From positions 1,364,001 to 1,428,000 of the forward strand of contig JAMWBK010000002.1 of assembly GCA_029953675.1 (NCBI GenBank): 64,000 nucleotides of DNA. The letters run 5' to 3'. Shown piece after piece: positions 22,572-33,916 of the stretch (positions are counted from its first letter, which is position 1; the number at the start of each line of letters is the position of its first letter). The translations under genes and the position numbers were made by a program. The notes beneath the pieces were generated by a model, which was not told where the DNA came from, ran no database searches, and worked only from the letters and a program-made list of their open reading frames with translations. Source of the DNA: Rhodosorus marinus (taxonomy: Eukaryota; Rhodophyta; Stylonematophyceae; Stylonematales; Stylonemataceae).

Positions 22572-25500
22572 ATGAGCTCTCAACCGAAGAAGAGGCAGAG
22601 GTTGGCGGGGAGGTGATTTTTGTTTTAATGCAGACGTGGCGTTTTCTGGTTTTTTGTAAAATAGCTAGTTAAAATGTGTAATTTTTTAATTCTTCTCCCG
22701 GTCAGTTCCGCGGAGTCCCTTAAGATCGACAACTTCTTCAAACCTGTTGGAAGCAATGCTTCAGTGAAAGCACAGCACTCACCGATTAAGAGCGACGACT
22801 CAAAGTCGGGTCAGCAGGGTATGTCGAACTGGAAAACCTGAAAATTCGAAAGCCTATGTTCATGTTTTAGTGTTGACTGAGCAGCTTAGAGGAAACACGA
22901 GGAGCTAGTTGGCCCAAGTTTTCGAGCAAGCAGTCTTAAGCAGTCCAATAGTCAGAGCTCCTCACGTGAGGAATAATATCGCCTATGATCCAAAGTGGTT
23001 CTTTTGCTGAGCATCCCGTTTGGCTTTTCCAATTGTTTCATAGGACTGGTACCTCAGGAGAAATCAGAGCGTGAGTTAGGAGCGGACCGTGAGTTCAATG
23101 CTGACCGCAAGGAGATGGAAAGCAAACAGAGTCGCGTGCGGGCAATTGCGAGAGAATCGAATGTTTTGGTGGCGAAGCGAAAACCTGTGGAACACGTTCT
23201 CAGAGCGGGAGAAAGGTGCAGCGACGCTTCTGGGATAGAACCTGAAAACCTGAGCGAAAATCAGGACCTCTCGATCAGTGGAATCGATGACCCTCCCACG
23301 ACAGAGGATGACATGGACGTTGATGTGGACGCGGAGCTTGAAGCGAGCCTGATTGACCAGAACTTAGATAGGTTTGGTCGTGCTGTATGTGCTTAGATTC
23401 TGCGTAATTCTTCCAGCCACGTATGTACAAGCTATTCGGCCAGACTGACAAACTGCTTTGACTTGCGTAGTCCAGAAACGATCCCAAACAACCGAGGAGA
23501 AGCGTGCGGCTTCAAGCAGTTGAGCAGCAACAGTTTGAGGAATCGCTAGACACGGCGATTTTGGCGCCACTGCTGAGCAGCGCAACAGCAAAGAAGAATT
23601 CAAAGCTTTCAATAGCTGACGTTGTGAGAAAACGCAACATGCAGAACCGGCTTCTGATGGACATTCAGAGTATGAAGCAACGTTCGCTTGAGCTCTCCCA
23701 AGACAGCGTACCAGGTAGTCTCTGGCGCAAGATCTCTGAAAAAGATTGGTCGTCAATCACCTGGCCTTGCCGGTGTCATCATCCTGATGCCCATGCGCGG
23801 ACACTAATGCTAATTTGCGGTTCGTCTATGTACATTTCAGAGTCGGATGAGACGGTAGTGGACGATGATGAAATGAAGGAAGTCATCGAAAAGTCTGAGA
23901 TGCTTCTGCGAAAAGCTTCCGATGACATTGAAGGTCAAGAGGAGGGCATGATGTTTTTTTCTGGACACCAGACGTCCGTACCGATAGACTTGGTAGTACG
24001 AGAGTTTCTCGATGAGGCGGAGAGTTCCGTACATCCAGTAAGCGAAGAGATGCTAAGGAATTCGATATGATATGGACGGAGAAACATCAGATTGTACGCG
24101 TTCGGGGGTCTGAACTTTGCTATGTCATTTTCTCAGGCTGTGATGCATCTGCGAGCAATCTTGAAACACCCAGCGGTTGAAGCAACATACGAGGCTAGGG
24201 GCTGGTTACCTACTCCGAAGTTTCTCTTGCTCCTCTGTCAGAGCACACGTTGTCCAGCTTCTGTAGCAAGATTCCTGTTCCATCTTTGTGCATATGGGGA
24301 CGGTTCAGCGAGCATGGGTGCACCAGTTAGAGCGTATCGATGTTTGCAGGTGTTAATCGCAGGTAAGCAAGATAAGGAGCACCGAGCCGCTTCTATTACC
24401 CCCACCTGCTTCTGCTTCGTCGAGAACTTAAACAAGACCCTGAACCAAATCTCAGGTGGAGAAGTGAATGATTCAATACCCTCCTCAGTGGACAATGCCC
24501 CTGGTGACTTCTCTGATCTGCAAGACCCCCTCTGCGAACAATTCCTGTCTACTGAGTTGTTGCTGAAGGTGTTTGAGAACAACGGAGCTTTGCTTGATGG
24601 TTGTATGGAAAAGTCTCTCTCCCGAGCGCATGAGGTGAACTGGAATGGAAATCTCGGAGTATCATGTTACGCAGCCCTTCGTGCGGAACAGTCGCCTCGT
24701 TCATTGTTTGTCCTAACGTCCTTTGTCTGTTGTGACGTTTGCCGGCTCCAAAGGGACTGAATTATGGGGACCCCGATCACGACTTGAGCTACAACCTCGC
24801 TCTAGTTTTCCAAATTTTCCACCAAAGTTGCCGGAAGCACTTGCTCTTACCTTCAACTGACTCATTGGAGGCAAACTACGCGGATGTTCATGCTTTGGTG
24901 GTGCTCTGTGTAAAAGCGCTAGCCTGCCCTGTTGGTCAGAAGCTATTGGGCTGTCTACCGAGCCTTGTCGTGCGGGAACTGCTTGAATGCTTCCCCGAAC
25001 CGGTTTGGGAGCAACACTGCCGTTCGTTGGCTGGTAGATTGGCGGGTATGTCATGTGAACAAGAGATGCTATTTTCTGCTCATGGTCAACCGTTAGATAG
25101 TCCATCGACTGGACGTGTCTTGAAATGTCCGTTCGGACTTGGTGGAGAAGGGTCTAACTCTAGAGATATTTCCGATTCCTTTTTCATTGCAGTTATCACC
25201 ACCATTCGGGACCAACAGGGAGAGATAGTGTCTGCATTGTTCGCTACACACTCTAAGCGGCTGGAGGAGCTCAGGACGATTATCAGCCTGGTGTATCTGC
25301 GCATGTGGATAAATGGCCCCGCAAACCTCCCCGTGCCTGCAACAGACACATCCCCGTTGCCGTCTGGTCCGCGTGCAATTTTGGAGGAAATGCTTGATCA
25401 CGTGCGTAGTGTATTCCCTTAAACATTGCACGAGCTTCGTGTGGCTCACGGTCTAGCGAGACGGTCTAGTCGAATTGAGCGTTGAGCCGGTTTTTGGACT

Positions 25501-25903
25501 GACAGCATCTCGGTTTTGGTATCACCAGGTCAAAGGCATTCAAAAACTACCGGAGGACACCAACTTGAGGTGGATTTCATCCGTCCTGTTTTTCGCGAAG
25601 CTTTGCAGAGTGGAGCACGTCTCTATGGACTTGTATCCACTACTGGTTCGAAGCATGCAGGACCTCAAGTCGTCTCTGTCAAAGTTTGCGGATACGGATG
25701 CATATCAGGTACTTTCCACTATAGCAGCGGCAATAGCTTGGAAACAGCAGCTTAACAACAGATGCGTTGTTCTCATCGTTCCATAGGCACGAATTCGTAT
25801 CACAACGCTTCTAGCGGTACTTGACATTCTGACGATCAACGAGAACACGTACTCTTCCGGGAAACAGGTGTCCATCATTGATGCCTTTGCGAGAAATAAT
25901 TGA
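22572..25903 (+). CDS. Large CANIN/SLF2-like protein (putative SMC5/6 localisation factor)
   Basis: Multi-exon gene. Exon 1 22572-22612 (basic, PKKRQRLAG), exon 2 22706-22818 with ESLKIDNFFKPVG, then exons from 23044 and about 23471, a middle helical part (23504-24760), a long exon ~24765-25420 and last exons ending with TGA at 25903. The N-terminal half is charged and probably disordered. The C-terminal half is alpha-helical and follows the pattern of the CANIN domain of SLF2. It has a block TRCPASVARFLFHLCAYGDG, like the 'CPxxVxxWLFxMM' segment, then VLCVKALACPVGQKLLGCLP, and a segment EIVSALFATHSKRLEELRTI, like the 'LLxLVQLxPxxxRGxxLR' segment. The tail is KSSLSKFADTDAYQ then TLLAVLDIL. 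SLF2 recruits SMC5/6 to DNA lesions. The assignment comes from remembered segment patterns, not a search; other helical-repeat DNA-repair scaffolds are possible. Confidence 0.5.
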
Positions 25904-27524
25904 GTTCGGTCAAAGCATTTAACTAATTCGAGGCTTGTACAGCAGCAACTAAATTTATATCTTTCGGCAGTTGAATTCTGCAGAGCTCCATAGACAGTTT
26001 TTACCTTGGCTCATACCGACCCTCTTCCGACAATTTCTGCTGGACAGCCGACAGCGCCGAACACCTTGGACCAAGATCTAAGATATCCAGAACACAAAAT
26101 GTACCCATCCCGTCAGCGTATTAGAGTGCTAGCCTACTGCGAAAAGGTCCTTAAGAGCGGCGAGATACTTCCGCGTTTGATCAAAGAAGTAGGACGCAGC
26201 TCCGGGTCGTGGTTGGGCTTGGCAACTTGTCAGGATCGTACCAGCGCACGCACCCACATCCAGGGACAAAACTCTGAGCCCATGAAACGATTTCAATACC
26301 AAAACGTTGGGTCGATTTCACCATATACCCAAATTTGGAAAGGCCTGGTGCAAAGATCGCGATGGAAATCCATCTCCCTCGCGTATCGATAGAATCTGAT
26401 CGCCACCCTCTCGCGAAAAAAACATTGGTGCCAAACTTGGTCGAGATCCATTTGACACAACACATTTCCTAAACAGTACAATTATTTGTTTCGCCAATAG
26501 AACATGAATGCATTAAAATAAAACGTAGATCAGTCAAAATATCTCTTTTAACCAATGAAAATCTTATACCACCGTATCGGTCTAAATTATTTCAAATTCA
26601 TATATAAATATCCCAATTTTTCTATGTCTGTAAAGGAGTAAAATCTACTTCTATATGATATCAATGTATATGAACTTTGGTAATTAATTAGACGATATGG
26701 AAACCTGTGAATGACAATGATAAATAAACATGATTTTCCTTTTGGCGGCTTAACGAGTGGTTTAAAGTTTTGTAAAAATGGGATAAGGCGGAACCCGATA
26801 CCATCCGAGCTTTCAGATTCGCATTTTCGGCTCGAGAAGTTGGAAGATGAAGATAGTTTGCAATGGAGTTCTTTTCTCTCTGATTGAAGCCGAGGTCAAG
26901 CTGTACTAGAAGCCCTATTTGAGAGTTTAGTGATGGGTTGCATGTAGTAGACTTTCAAATTTCTCAGCAAGAGCTTTCTATTGTCTGCTCCAACATCTCC
27001 GCTCGGGTTTTTTCTTCGTTCTAGATCGATGAAAAACGAAAAACCGAGAGTTTGGCATTGGCATTTCTGATACTCAACTTGAGAGCGCTTCTGTTCAGAG
27101 CTTTTCGAACGAGTGGGTAACAAGAAAGGCAGTCCGAGACCACGCGTCGACCAAGCTGCACTCCTCAGCGACGGGTTTCGGCTAGACTCTCTTTGTGTGG
27201 TTGGTAATGGTCTTTCGTCAAAATGAAAGACATTTAAAGTCCAAACTTGTATTCCTCTAAAGGAAGCTTCACGGGGTATAAGAACTTTGTTAACGTCAAA
27301 GCCACTTCAGCTCTACTTCAAGACTTAAAGGCCAAGAACGACGGTTTCCGGGCCCAGCCGATGAATTCCCCCGAGATGGAGGTAAAAATTATTAATTGCC
27401 TCACATTTGGCTTTTGCGGGAGGCGGACGCGAGCGAGGGATGAGGTAACTCGTTGTCTTTCACCATTGAGTTGAATTCTAGAGAGTGCATGTTGTTTTCT
27501 TTGGTAGGTCTCTGAGAGGAGGGT
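25904..27524. other. Intergenic region
   Basis: 1.6 kb. The part 26480-26780 is AT-rich. Both strands of 26000-26480 carry ORFs of ~95-130 codons that resemble nothing known and have no splice or leader context. Nothing else is recognised. Confidence 0.5.
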
Positions 27525-28921
27525 ATGGCTGAAGTACCCAGTCAAAACTTTGGAGCTTTAAGAGAAATGGAGAACCGGAAAGAAACTGTTGTTGAAAGGA
27601 TTAAGCTTTTCAGCGGTGAATTGGCCAAGGAGAGTAATAGGAGGCTGGAAGCCCGTAAAGGTATATCCGTTTTCTAAACCTCTTGAAACTTCTTTTCAAT
27701 ACTTCTTACCTCAGCTTGCTTTTGCTTTTCGGATGTGTTTCTTTAGAGGATGTCGTCGTGCCAAAAGGTGACGCTGAAATTTTGGAATCGCAAGAAACTA
27801 TAAGAGAGGGGGCTGTGAGGTATGGGGAGGGATTAAAAATCGTTGCTGAGGGACACTCGAACGTTGAGCAAGAAGTTCCGGAATTTGATGATGTGAAAGC
27901 GAGACTCGATAGCGACTCCTTGCGACGTGAAAGCGACAATCCTACGGAGAAGATTCCCATTATAGCCAGGCCCAACGGCGTCCAAGAGTCCACAAAGTTT
28001 TTCGAAGGAGCTCTCAATGAGGACGAGCAAGTTCCCGCTTCTGTCCACATCGAAGATGAGAATACACTGGAGAACGCGAGTCTAGACTCCGCTGAGAATC
28101 AAGAAGACAACTCCAAGGATACCGAGCCCGTCGAGGAGGATGAGCAGCACGAGGAAAAGACCCGGGAACCTGAACTCATTGCGGAAAAAACTGAAGTCGC
28201 CAGTGGCATCGAAGATGAGGATGAGGTTGAAGAAGATGAGGCTGAAGAGGTTGAGGATGAAGAGTATGAGGCCGCAGAGGTTGAGGATGAAGAGTATGAG
28301 ACTGAAGACGTTGAGGATGAAGACGTTGAGGATGAAGAGGTTGAGGATGAAGAGGTTGAGGATGAAGAAGATAAAGCCGAAGAAATCCACGAGATCGAAG
28401 AGCAAGAGCGTGCAGAGTTAGCCGAAACCAAAGAAGTTAATTCTGCACATGTGACTGAGGACACAGATCTTGATGTTACTGACAACAAAGAAAACCAGCC
28501 GGTGCAGCCGAAGAAAAAGAAAAGAGTTGTGCCTGAGCCAGTCCCCAGGGAGTTGTTCGTAGAGGAGGTAAGCTTGGAAGGCGATCGTCCGCTTGCTCAA
28601 TCCTGCTATGCAAGCACGTCAATCTTACATTCTCCCTTCGTTCTTTTTCTCTCGCAATGGAAGGACGGGCGAGTTGGCTTTAAATGGCGACATGGTGCTA
28701 GAACCCAGGTTGAACTGATCGCTTCATTCTCAGGCTGGGAGCGGAGCTTCAAAATGGAGAGACATGGAAGCAATTGGTACATCAGACTCGAGCTAGAGCC
28801 CGGGAAATACCAATACAAGTATCTTGTTGACGGAGAGTGGATGTACGATATTACGGAACCGAATGGCGACGATGGGGACGGAAACTTCAACAACTTCATC
28901 ATTGTGAAACCCCGAAAATAA
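27525..28921 (+). CDS. Acidic-repeat protein with C-terminal CBM48 (AMPK-beta/PTST-like glycogen/starch-binding)
   Basis: Three exons (27525-27660, 27747-28567, 28664-28921) give 404 residues in frame. The first exon is a short helical stretch. The middle is long, disordered and very acidic, with a repeated E-V-E-D-E-E unit, followed by a basic patch PKKKKRVVPEP. The last ~85 residues form a CBM48/E-set domain: VGFKWRHGARTQVELIASFS, GWERSFKME, NWYIRLELEPGKYQYKYLVD and EWMYDITEP. The two tryptophans and the lysine expected for glucan contact are present. AMPK-beta subunits use such a domain to bind glycogen; plant PTST/FLO6 proteins use one at the C-terminus to bind starch or starch synthases. 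The AMPK-beta C-terminal ASC domain is absent, so a starch-granule or phosphatase-targeting role is as likely as AMPK. No TM or clear signal was seen. Confidence 0.75.
28236..28375 (+). repeat. Coding minisatellite (GAGGTTGAGGATGAA units)
   Basis: In-frame repetition of 15- to 18-bp units encoding VEDEE/VEDED variants within the CBM48 protein. The units near the 3' side are nearly identical, indicating recent expansion. Confidence 0.85.
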
Positions 28922-29338
28922 GTTTGATCGGCGCGCTCGCAGTCTCGACGGATTTCCAGCCGGACAAAGAGGCCAAGGCGTTCTCACAACCGTCATCTAG
29001 ATCGAACGATGAGCTGTGCAAAATTGATCTGCTTAGGATTTTGTATTCTCCAATGTAAAGTACGAGCACAAAGCACGTTTTAGACATGTCCGCGAAAACC
29101 CGAGCATGTGTTGCCTAGTTTTCCGATCAGATGCTTCGAGCTCCGCGACCGGGTGTAGGCAGCGAATAAAGAAAGGCGCTTGGATGAGAAAACGGCCACA
29201 AAACCTTCATGCCTTCTAGGTACTGTCGCGCACAACTTCTGAAGCTTTGTGTTGTCAATTTGGTCATTGCCATCCTCATTAAAGATCGAGATCGGTTCCA
29301 CATACATCTTTGAGAGCCTGCTAGGTTTTTCTGAGTAT
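28922..29338. other. Convergent spacer
   Basis: 417 bp between the CBM48 gene stop and the dehydrogenase stop. It must include both 3' UTRs; nothing else was recognised. Confidence 0.5.
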
Positions 29339-30522
29339 CTAACAAATCTTACGAGAATTGAGCCTCTCAATGGCGCGGATGAGGGATTGCGTTCCTAGAC
29401 GTCCATCCCCGCATGCAAGTAGCGAAAGATACAACTGGTGGGCGAGGCCTAGTCCAGGAAGTCCAAGCTTCAGACGCTGAGCTTCTTGTACGGCAATACC
29501 GAGATCTTTCACAAAATGTTCCTAAAGCGCAGATGGATCCATGGCAGAAAAAAACCTTTGCTTGAGTTTGTTGATGGATGAATACGACAAGGGCGTATCT
29601 GAAAAAAAAAAAACTTACAACGTAAAAGCCGGGGTTAAGGTCTCCTTTGATGATCCGAGGACCCAATGCAGTGAGAGAAAAGCTTGCTGCTGCACCCTTT
29701 GATATTGCTTGCAAGTAGTTCTCAAGGTCAAGCCCTGCGGCGTGGGCATACATGAGTCCTTCGCACATACCGATCATGTTTGAGCATATGGTAACCTGGT
29801 TCCCAGCTTTGGTGTGTTGTCCACATCCCGCAGGTCCCATATGAGCAATAGTGCCCGAGAACGTCTCCAGGATCGGCTTGACGCGCTCGAGAACATCCTC
29901 TTCTCCACCGACAAAGACTGAAAGGGTGCCGTTCCTCGCTCCAACGTCACCACCGCTGACTGGGGCGTCCAGTGCAAACTTTCCAGCGGATTTCGCTGCT
30001 TCTGATATTTCTAATGCAAGAGATGGCTCGGAAGTAGTCATATCTACTATGATCCCACCTTTGGGGAGGCCTGTGAGTACGCCTACCTAGAGCGCTGAGA
30101 GCAGAGTCAGGAATCCGATGACGTTTTGGTGGAGGAAGACTAACAAGGTCTTGCCTTTTTCAGAGTGAAGTATCACATCCCGAACGTCACTTGGAAACCC
30201 GACCATAGTAAAGACCACGTCGCTGTTCTCAGCGACCGCCCTGGGAGAATCCATCTGCTTCGCGCCCAGTTCGAGCAGCGGCTGCAACTTACTGCTAGTT
30301 CTATTGTATGCAGAAAAGTCTGTGAATCCTTTGGTTAAGCAGTGCCTAGCCATGCTGACACCTGGACATAGAGCCAAGTCAAAGGAAAAACGAAAGTTCG
30401 GAGAGCAGCGCTCGTCTCAGTGATAAAATAGTCCTATGGGGAAAACAATTCGGCGATGTCGAAAGGCAGCCTTTCGTACCCATCACTCCAGTTCCAATCC
30501 ATCCAATTCTGAGCGACGCCAT
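29339..30522 (-). CDS. 3-hydroxyisobutyrate dehydrogenase-like NAD(P)H oxidoreductase
   Basis: Beta-hydroxyacid dehydrogenase family; members oxidise 3-hydroxyisobutyrate or reduce tartronate or succinic semialdehyde. The minus-strand exon 1 (30522-30480) starts MASLRIGWIGTGVMG, the Rossmann dinucleotide loop. A phase-1 intron leads to VSMARHCLTKGF and AYNRTSSKLQPLLELGAK at 30361. Later exons give SDVVFTMVGFPSDVRDVIL, then LDAPVSGGDVGARNGTL (substrate loop) and GQHTKAGNQV, which carries the catalytic lysine. The last exon encodes EHFVKDLGIAVQEAQ and ends at TAG 29339. It is closer to plant 'probable 3-hydroxyisobutyrate dehydrogenase-like' proteins than to GLYR1 at 33917-35013. No clear mitochondrial presequence. 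The exact boundary of the exon around 30060-30190 is uncertain. Confidence 0.85.
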
Positions 30523-32042
30523 TGCTACCGATCAACATATATGACCAACAAGATTATTGGCAGTCAACACACATTCCAAACAGTGCCAAGCCAGAAAACT
30601 AAAAGCTCACTGTCCCCCAACCAAAGCTACCTTTTCATCGCAGGTCCGCCGATTCATCAATGGCTTCCACACATCTACCGATAAAATAGTTTTATTATAC
30701 ATACAGCAACGGGGAAAATAAAACATATATTAGTAATAATTTAAAATAAACTTAAATAATATTTTGGTATTTAGTAATTATTCGATTCAAACTAATAACT
30801 ACTGTACTACCTGATAAATAATGTATATTCTAATATTAATTAGACGGTATGTCTTTGTTTTTTTGTCTATGTTGTGTCGTCTGGGCGATGTGCCCGGGGT
30901 CTAGGATCTCGGCGTCGTTGATATGCAACTGTTTCGTTCTGAGATGAAGACACTATGCTCTCTATGTATTGAAAGACCTCTACTAGCTAGAGCGGTCAGA
31001 GAAGGAGCAGATTATGTGGAAAGCAAAGAGGAGTTTGCTCTGTTGGATTTGGACTAGATATATATGCAAAGCGGTTGACCGACGGCTCCGGACATCGATG
31101 AGTGTTGTAAAAGCAAACCAAAACAAAAAAAAAAGCCAAGAAAATGTCGAGCTCTAAGGACTATTACCAGCACATGACTACCTCACACCGTTTCGAAAGG
31201 TCGGATTTCGCACAGTAAACATCCCTAAGGAATCAATAGCCGCAGCACTCTACTTCTACAGTCTTCAACCTCTGCATGTCATTTAGATATGTTCAACGAT
31301 TTCATGCTAAAATTATCATCGATAAAACAGTATCCAATGAATCCATTTCATTGGTATAAAAAAGTTCATCAGAGATATTAATTGGATATTTAACCCCACC
31401 TTCATCCAATTATATTACCCCCAAAAATCGTATTATGGGACAGTCAATACCTTTGTTTTTATTTCAAAACTTAGGTTTTAGTGTTTTTTTTGGGACAAAA
31501 GAAGGGTTTGGTGATTCATCCATCAAAGCCGGTTGACGGATAACTCAGGCGGTGGACGGATAACCCGAGCTTAGATGGAAGTGAAAGTGGAGAGGCGAAT
31601 GGGATCTCATTGATCACCTCGGTATAAAGGCTTGAGATATGTTTTCTGGTTAGGGTGGAGGGGGGGAGGGGCGGGGGGTTGTGTGGGTGGAGTGGAAGTA
31701 TAATTTGAGAGAATGGAAAGGAAGGTTTTAGGGAGCAGACTTTGACATTTTTGTTGTGTGGATGTCCTTTTTTTGAGACGTTTTTTTCTGGTGAGGTTTT
31801 TGGGAGGTGGGGAGGTTCTGGATGCTGCTGGGCTGGGGTGTTGGGGATAGGAGGGTTGAAGAGGATAAAGGGGGGAGGAAATTTGGAGAGCAACGCTTTT
31901 CTTGCGCGGCTCTCATTGTTCACTGGTGTAGGTAGAAGTAGTTTTTGCTGGTGAAGCGTGGTTGGGAGGTTGCAATAGGGTGTAGGGGGAATAACTGTAG
32001 GAAGACACTTGGGGATCCATTTTTGTTTGTGGGAGGGGAAGA
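30523..32042. other. Divergent intergenic region
   Basis: 1.5 kb between the dehydrogenase (-) and argC (+). AT-rich in 30680-30860 and 31290-31460. From about 31640 the plus strand is purine/G-rich up to the argC ATG. The minus-strand ORFs at 31516-32134 are reverse complements of that leader. Confidence 0.55.
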
Positions 32043-33480
32043 ATGGATAGGAGCGCTGGATTCGTTTCGGTGGGGGTTGGATATGAGGTTCGAGGTGGTC
32101 GAGCGCGGTGTGTGAGGAAGGCGGTTGAGACCATTGATGTCGCGATTCTGGGCGCGAGTGGGTATACTGGGGCTGAGCTTTTGAGGATGCTTGCTGTACA
32201 TCCGAAAGCGAAGGTGAGTTTTTGGGATTCTTCCGTTTTTTGGGGCTTGCTGGTGGCAGGAACGGATTGTAGTAAGGCGTTTTGTTGACAGTACTTTTAT
32301 TTTCTTGTTGTGTGAATCGTTTTGATCTGAATGATTAGATTGCAGCGATGACCGCTGACCGATCTGCAGGAAAACCGATTGGAGAGGTGTTCCCTCAGTA
32401 CGGATTTGGCAGTCAGTTCGCTCAATCGCTTCCAGATCTTGTAAAAGTTGCGGAAGTCGAGGATTGGTCCAAATACGATTTAATCTTTTGCTGTCTCCCC
32501 CATGCCACAACTCAAGAAATAATTTCAGGGATTCCGCTCGAGACGACCAAGGTTGTCGATCTCAGTGCAGATTTCCGGTTGAGTAACATTGACACGTACA
32601 CAGCCTGGTATGGAGAGCACAAAGCACCATACCTTCAGAAAGAAGCAGTCTATGGACTCGTCGAGCACAAGAGAGATGAGGTAGGGTTGATTGATCCTAC
32701 AACTCGGTAAGTAGGTGGCTCTTTTTCCAACTTTTGAAATCTTAATCAACCCTGCCTCAATCTAGGTCCGAGATGCTAGATTGGTTGCAAATCCAGGGTG
32801 CTACCCAACAGCGGCCCAGCTTGCTCTAATTCCACTTCTCAAGAACAAGTCCATTTCTTCTACCGATATCATAATCGACGCGAAGAGCGGGGCTACTGGA
32901 GCGGGAAGGAGTGCAAAAGTTGGAACCCTTTTCTGTGAAGTAAGCGATGGAATGCACGCGTACGGAATTGCTCAGCATCGTCATGCCCCGGAGATCGAAC
33001 AGGGCTTGTCCGAAGTCACAGGAGAAGACGTTCTGGTGAACTTTACCCCTCATCTAATTCCAATGAACAGGGGGATCCTCGAAACGATTTTCGTGAAGAC
33101 CTCTGAATCGCCAGGGGCTCTTCGACAGCAGCTCATTGAGGTATGTCAAGATCTCCTCCCATTGCGTATCTCAGGTTTCTCGTTCGTCATGGTTGGGAGA
33201 CGTCTGAAAATTGAATACCCGCCTTCAAACACAGGCGTACGAGGATGAGCCGTTCGTTCATGTTCTCCCGGAAGGTGTTTCCCCGCACACAAGACACGTT
33301 CGTGGCTCCAACCATTGTGTCATGAACGTATTCCCGGATCGACTACCAGGGCGCGCTATAATTGTGTCAGTCATTGACAACGTCGTGAAGGGAGCATCAG
33401 GTCAAGCAATCCAAAATATGAACGTCATGATGGGTTTCGATGAAACAATGGGACTAGAAGGTCAGCCCTTCTTCCCTTAA
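32043..33480 (+). CDS. argC: N-acetyl-gamma-glutamyl-phosphate reductase
   Basis: Third step of arginine biosynthesis: NADPH-dependent reduction of N-acetylglutamyl-5-phosphate to the semialdehyde, plastidial in plants and algae. Four exons (32043-32213, 32339-32680, 32766-33140, 33235-33480) give 377 residues in frame. The first ~30 residues are basic and lack acids, consistent with a plastid transit peptide. Visible are the NADP loop [37 protein letters not shown], the active-site cysteine in [37 protein letters not shown] with the catalytic histidine, and [13 protein letters not shown]. The C-terminal exon has [11 protein letters not shown] and [18 protein letters not shown]. It is the monofunctional type, not the fungal argB-argC fusion. 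It converges on GLYR1. Confidence 0.96.
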
Positions 33481-33916
33481 AGACTGCAGGTTGCTACAAA
33501 GTACGAGACGACGAAGTGAGTTCAGGCAAAGAGAAGAGAACGATGAAGACCCCGAGAAAAAGCGAAAACCTGGCTGGAACGCAGAATTAAATTGATTTGA
33601 GAGAGTACATGAGGTGATGTAAACTGTGCTGAGTCCATTGCTGGGAAGATGTGGGAAATGCGCAGATTGCTCTATATACGTAGCAAGGCTGGTTCAGAGC
33701 ACTTGCGGACAGAAAGGCACAGAGGAAATCCCTAGAGAACTTGAGTGAGAAACAAAAAAGCGGTCTGGTAGTGGGGATTCTTTATCTTCAAACGACTATC
33801 CTGCTGCCAACGATCAGACACCTCTTGCGCAACGGAACCAAAAGCGCCTCGCTCAGTAGATGATTGACTACAGACCAATTCTCCGTGCTCGGGAACAACT
33901 CGCGTCCGACTACTTG
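33481..33916. other. Convergent spacer argC-GLYR1
   Basis: 436 bp with both 3' UTRs; no other feature seen. Confidence 0.5.

Noticed and set aside
26006-26465. ORFs on both strands in the 26-kb gap
   Set aside because: No conserved motif, no leader, and equal openness on both strands argue against coding.
28082-28488. Minus-strand ORFs with repeated FILNLF or SSSTSS motifs
   Set aside because: Reverse frames of the acidic coding minisatellite; not membrane or mucin-like proteins.
31516-32510. Overlapping Pro/Ser-rich minus-strand ORFs
   Set aside because: Antisense to the argC leader and first exons.
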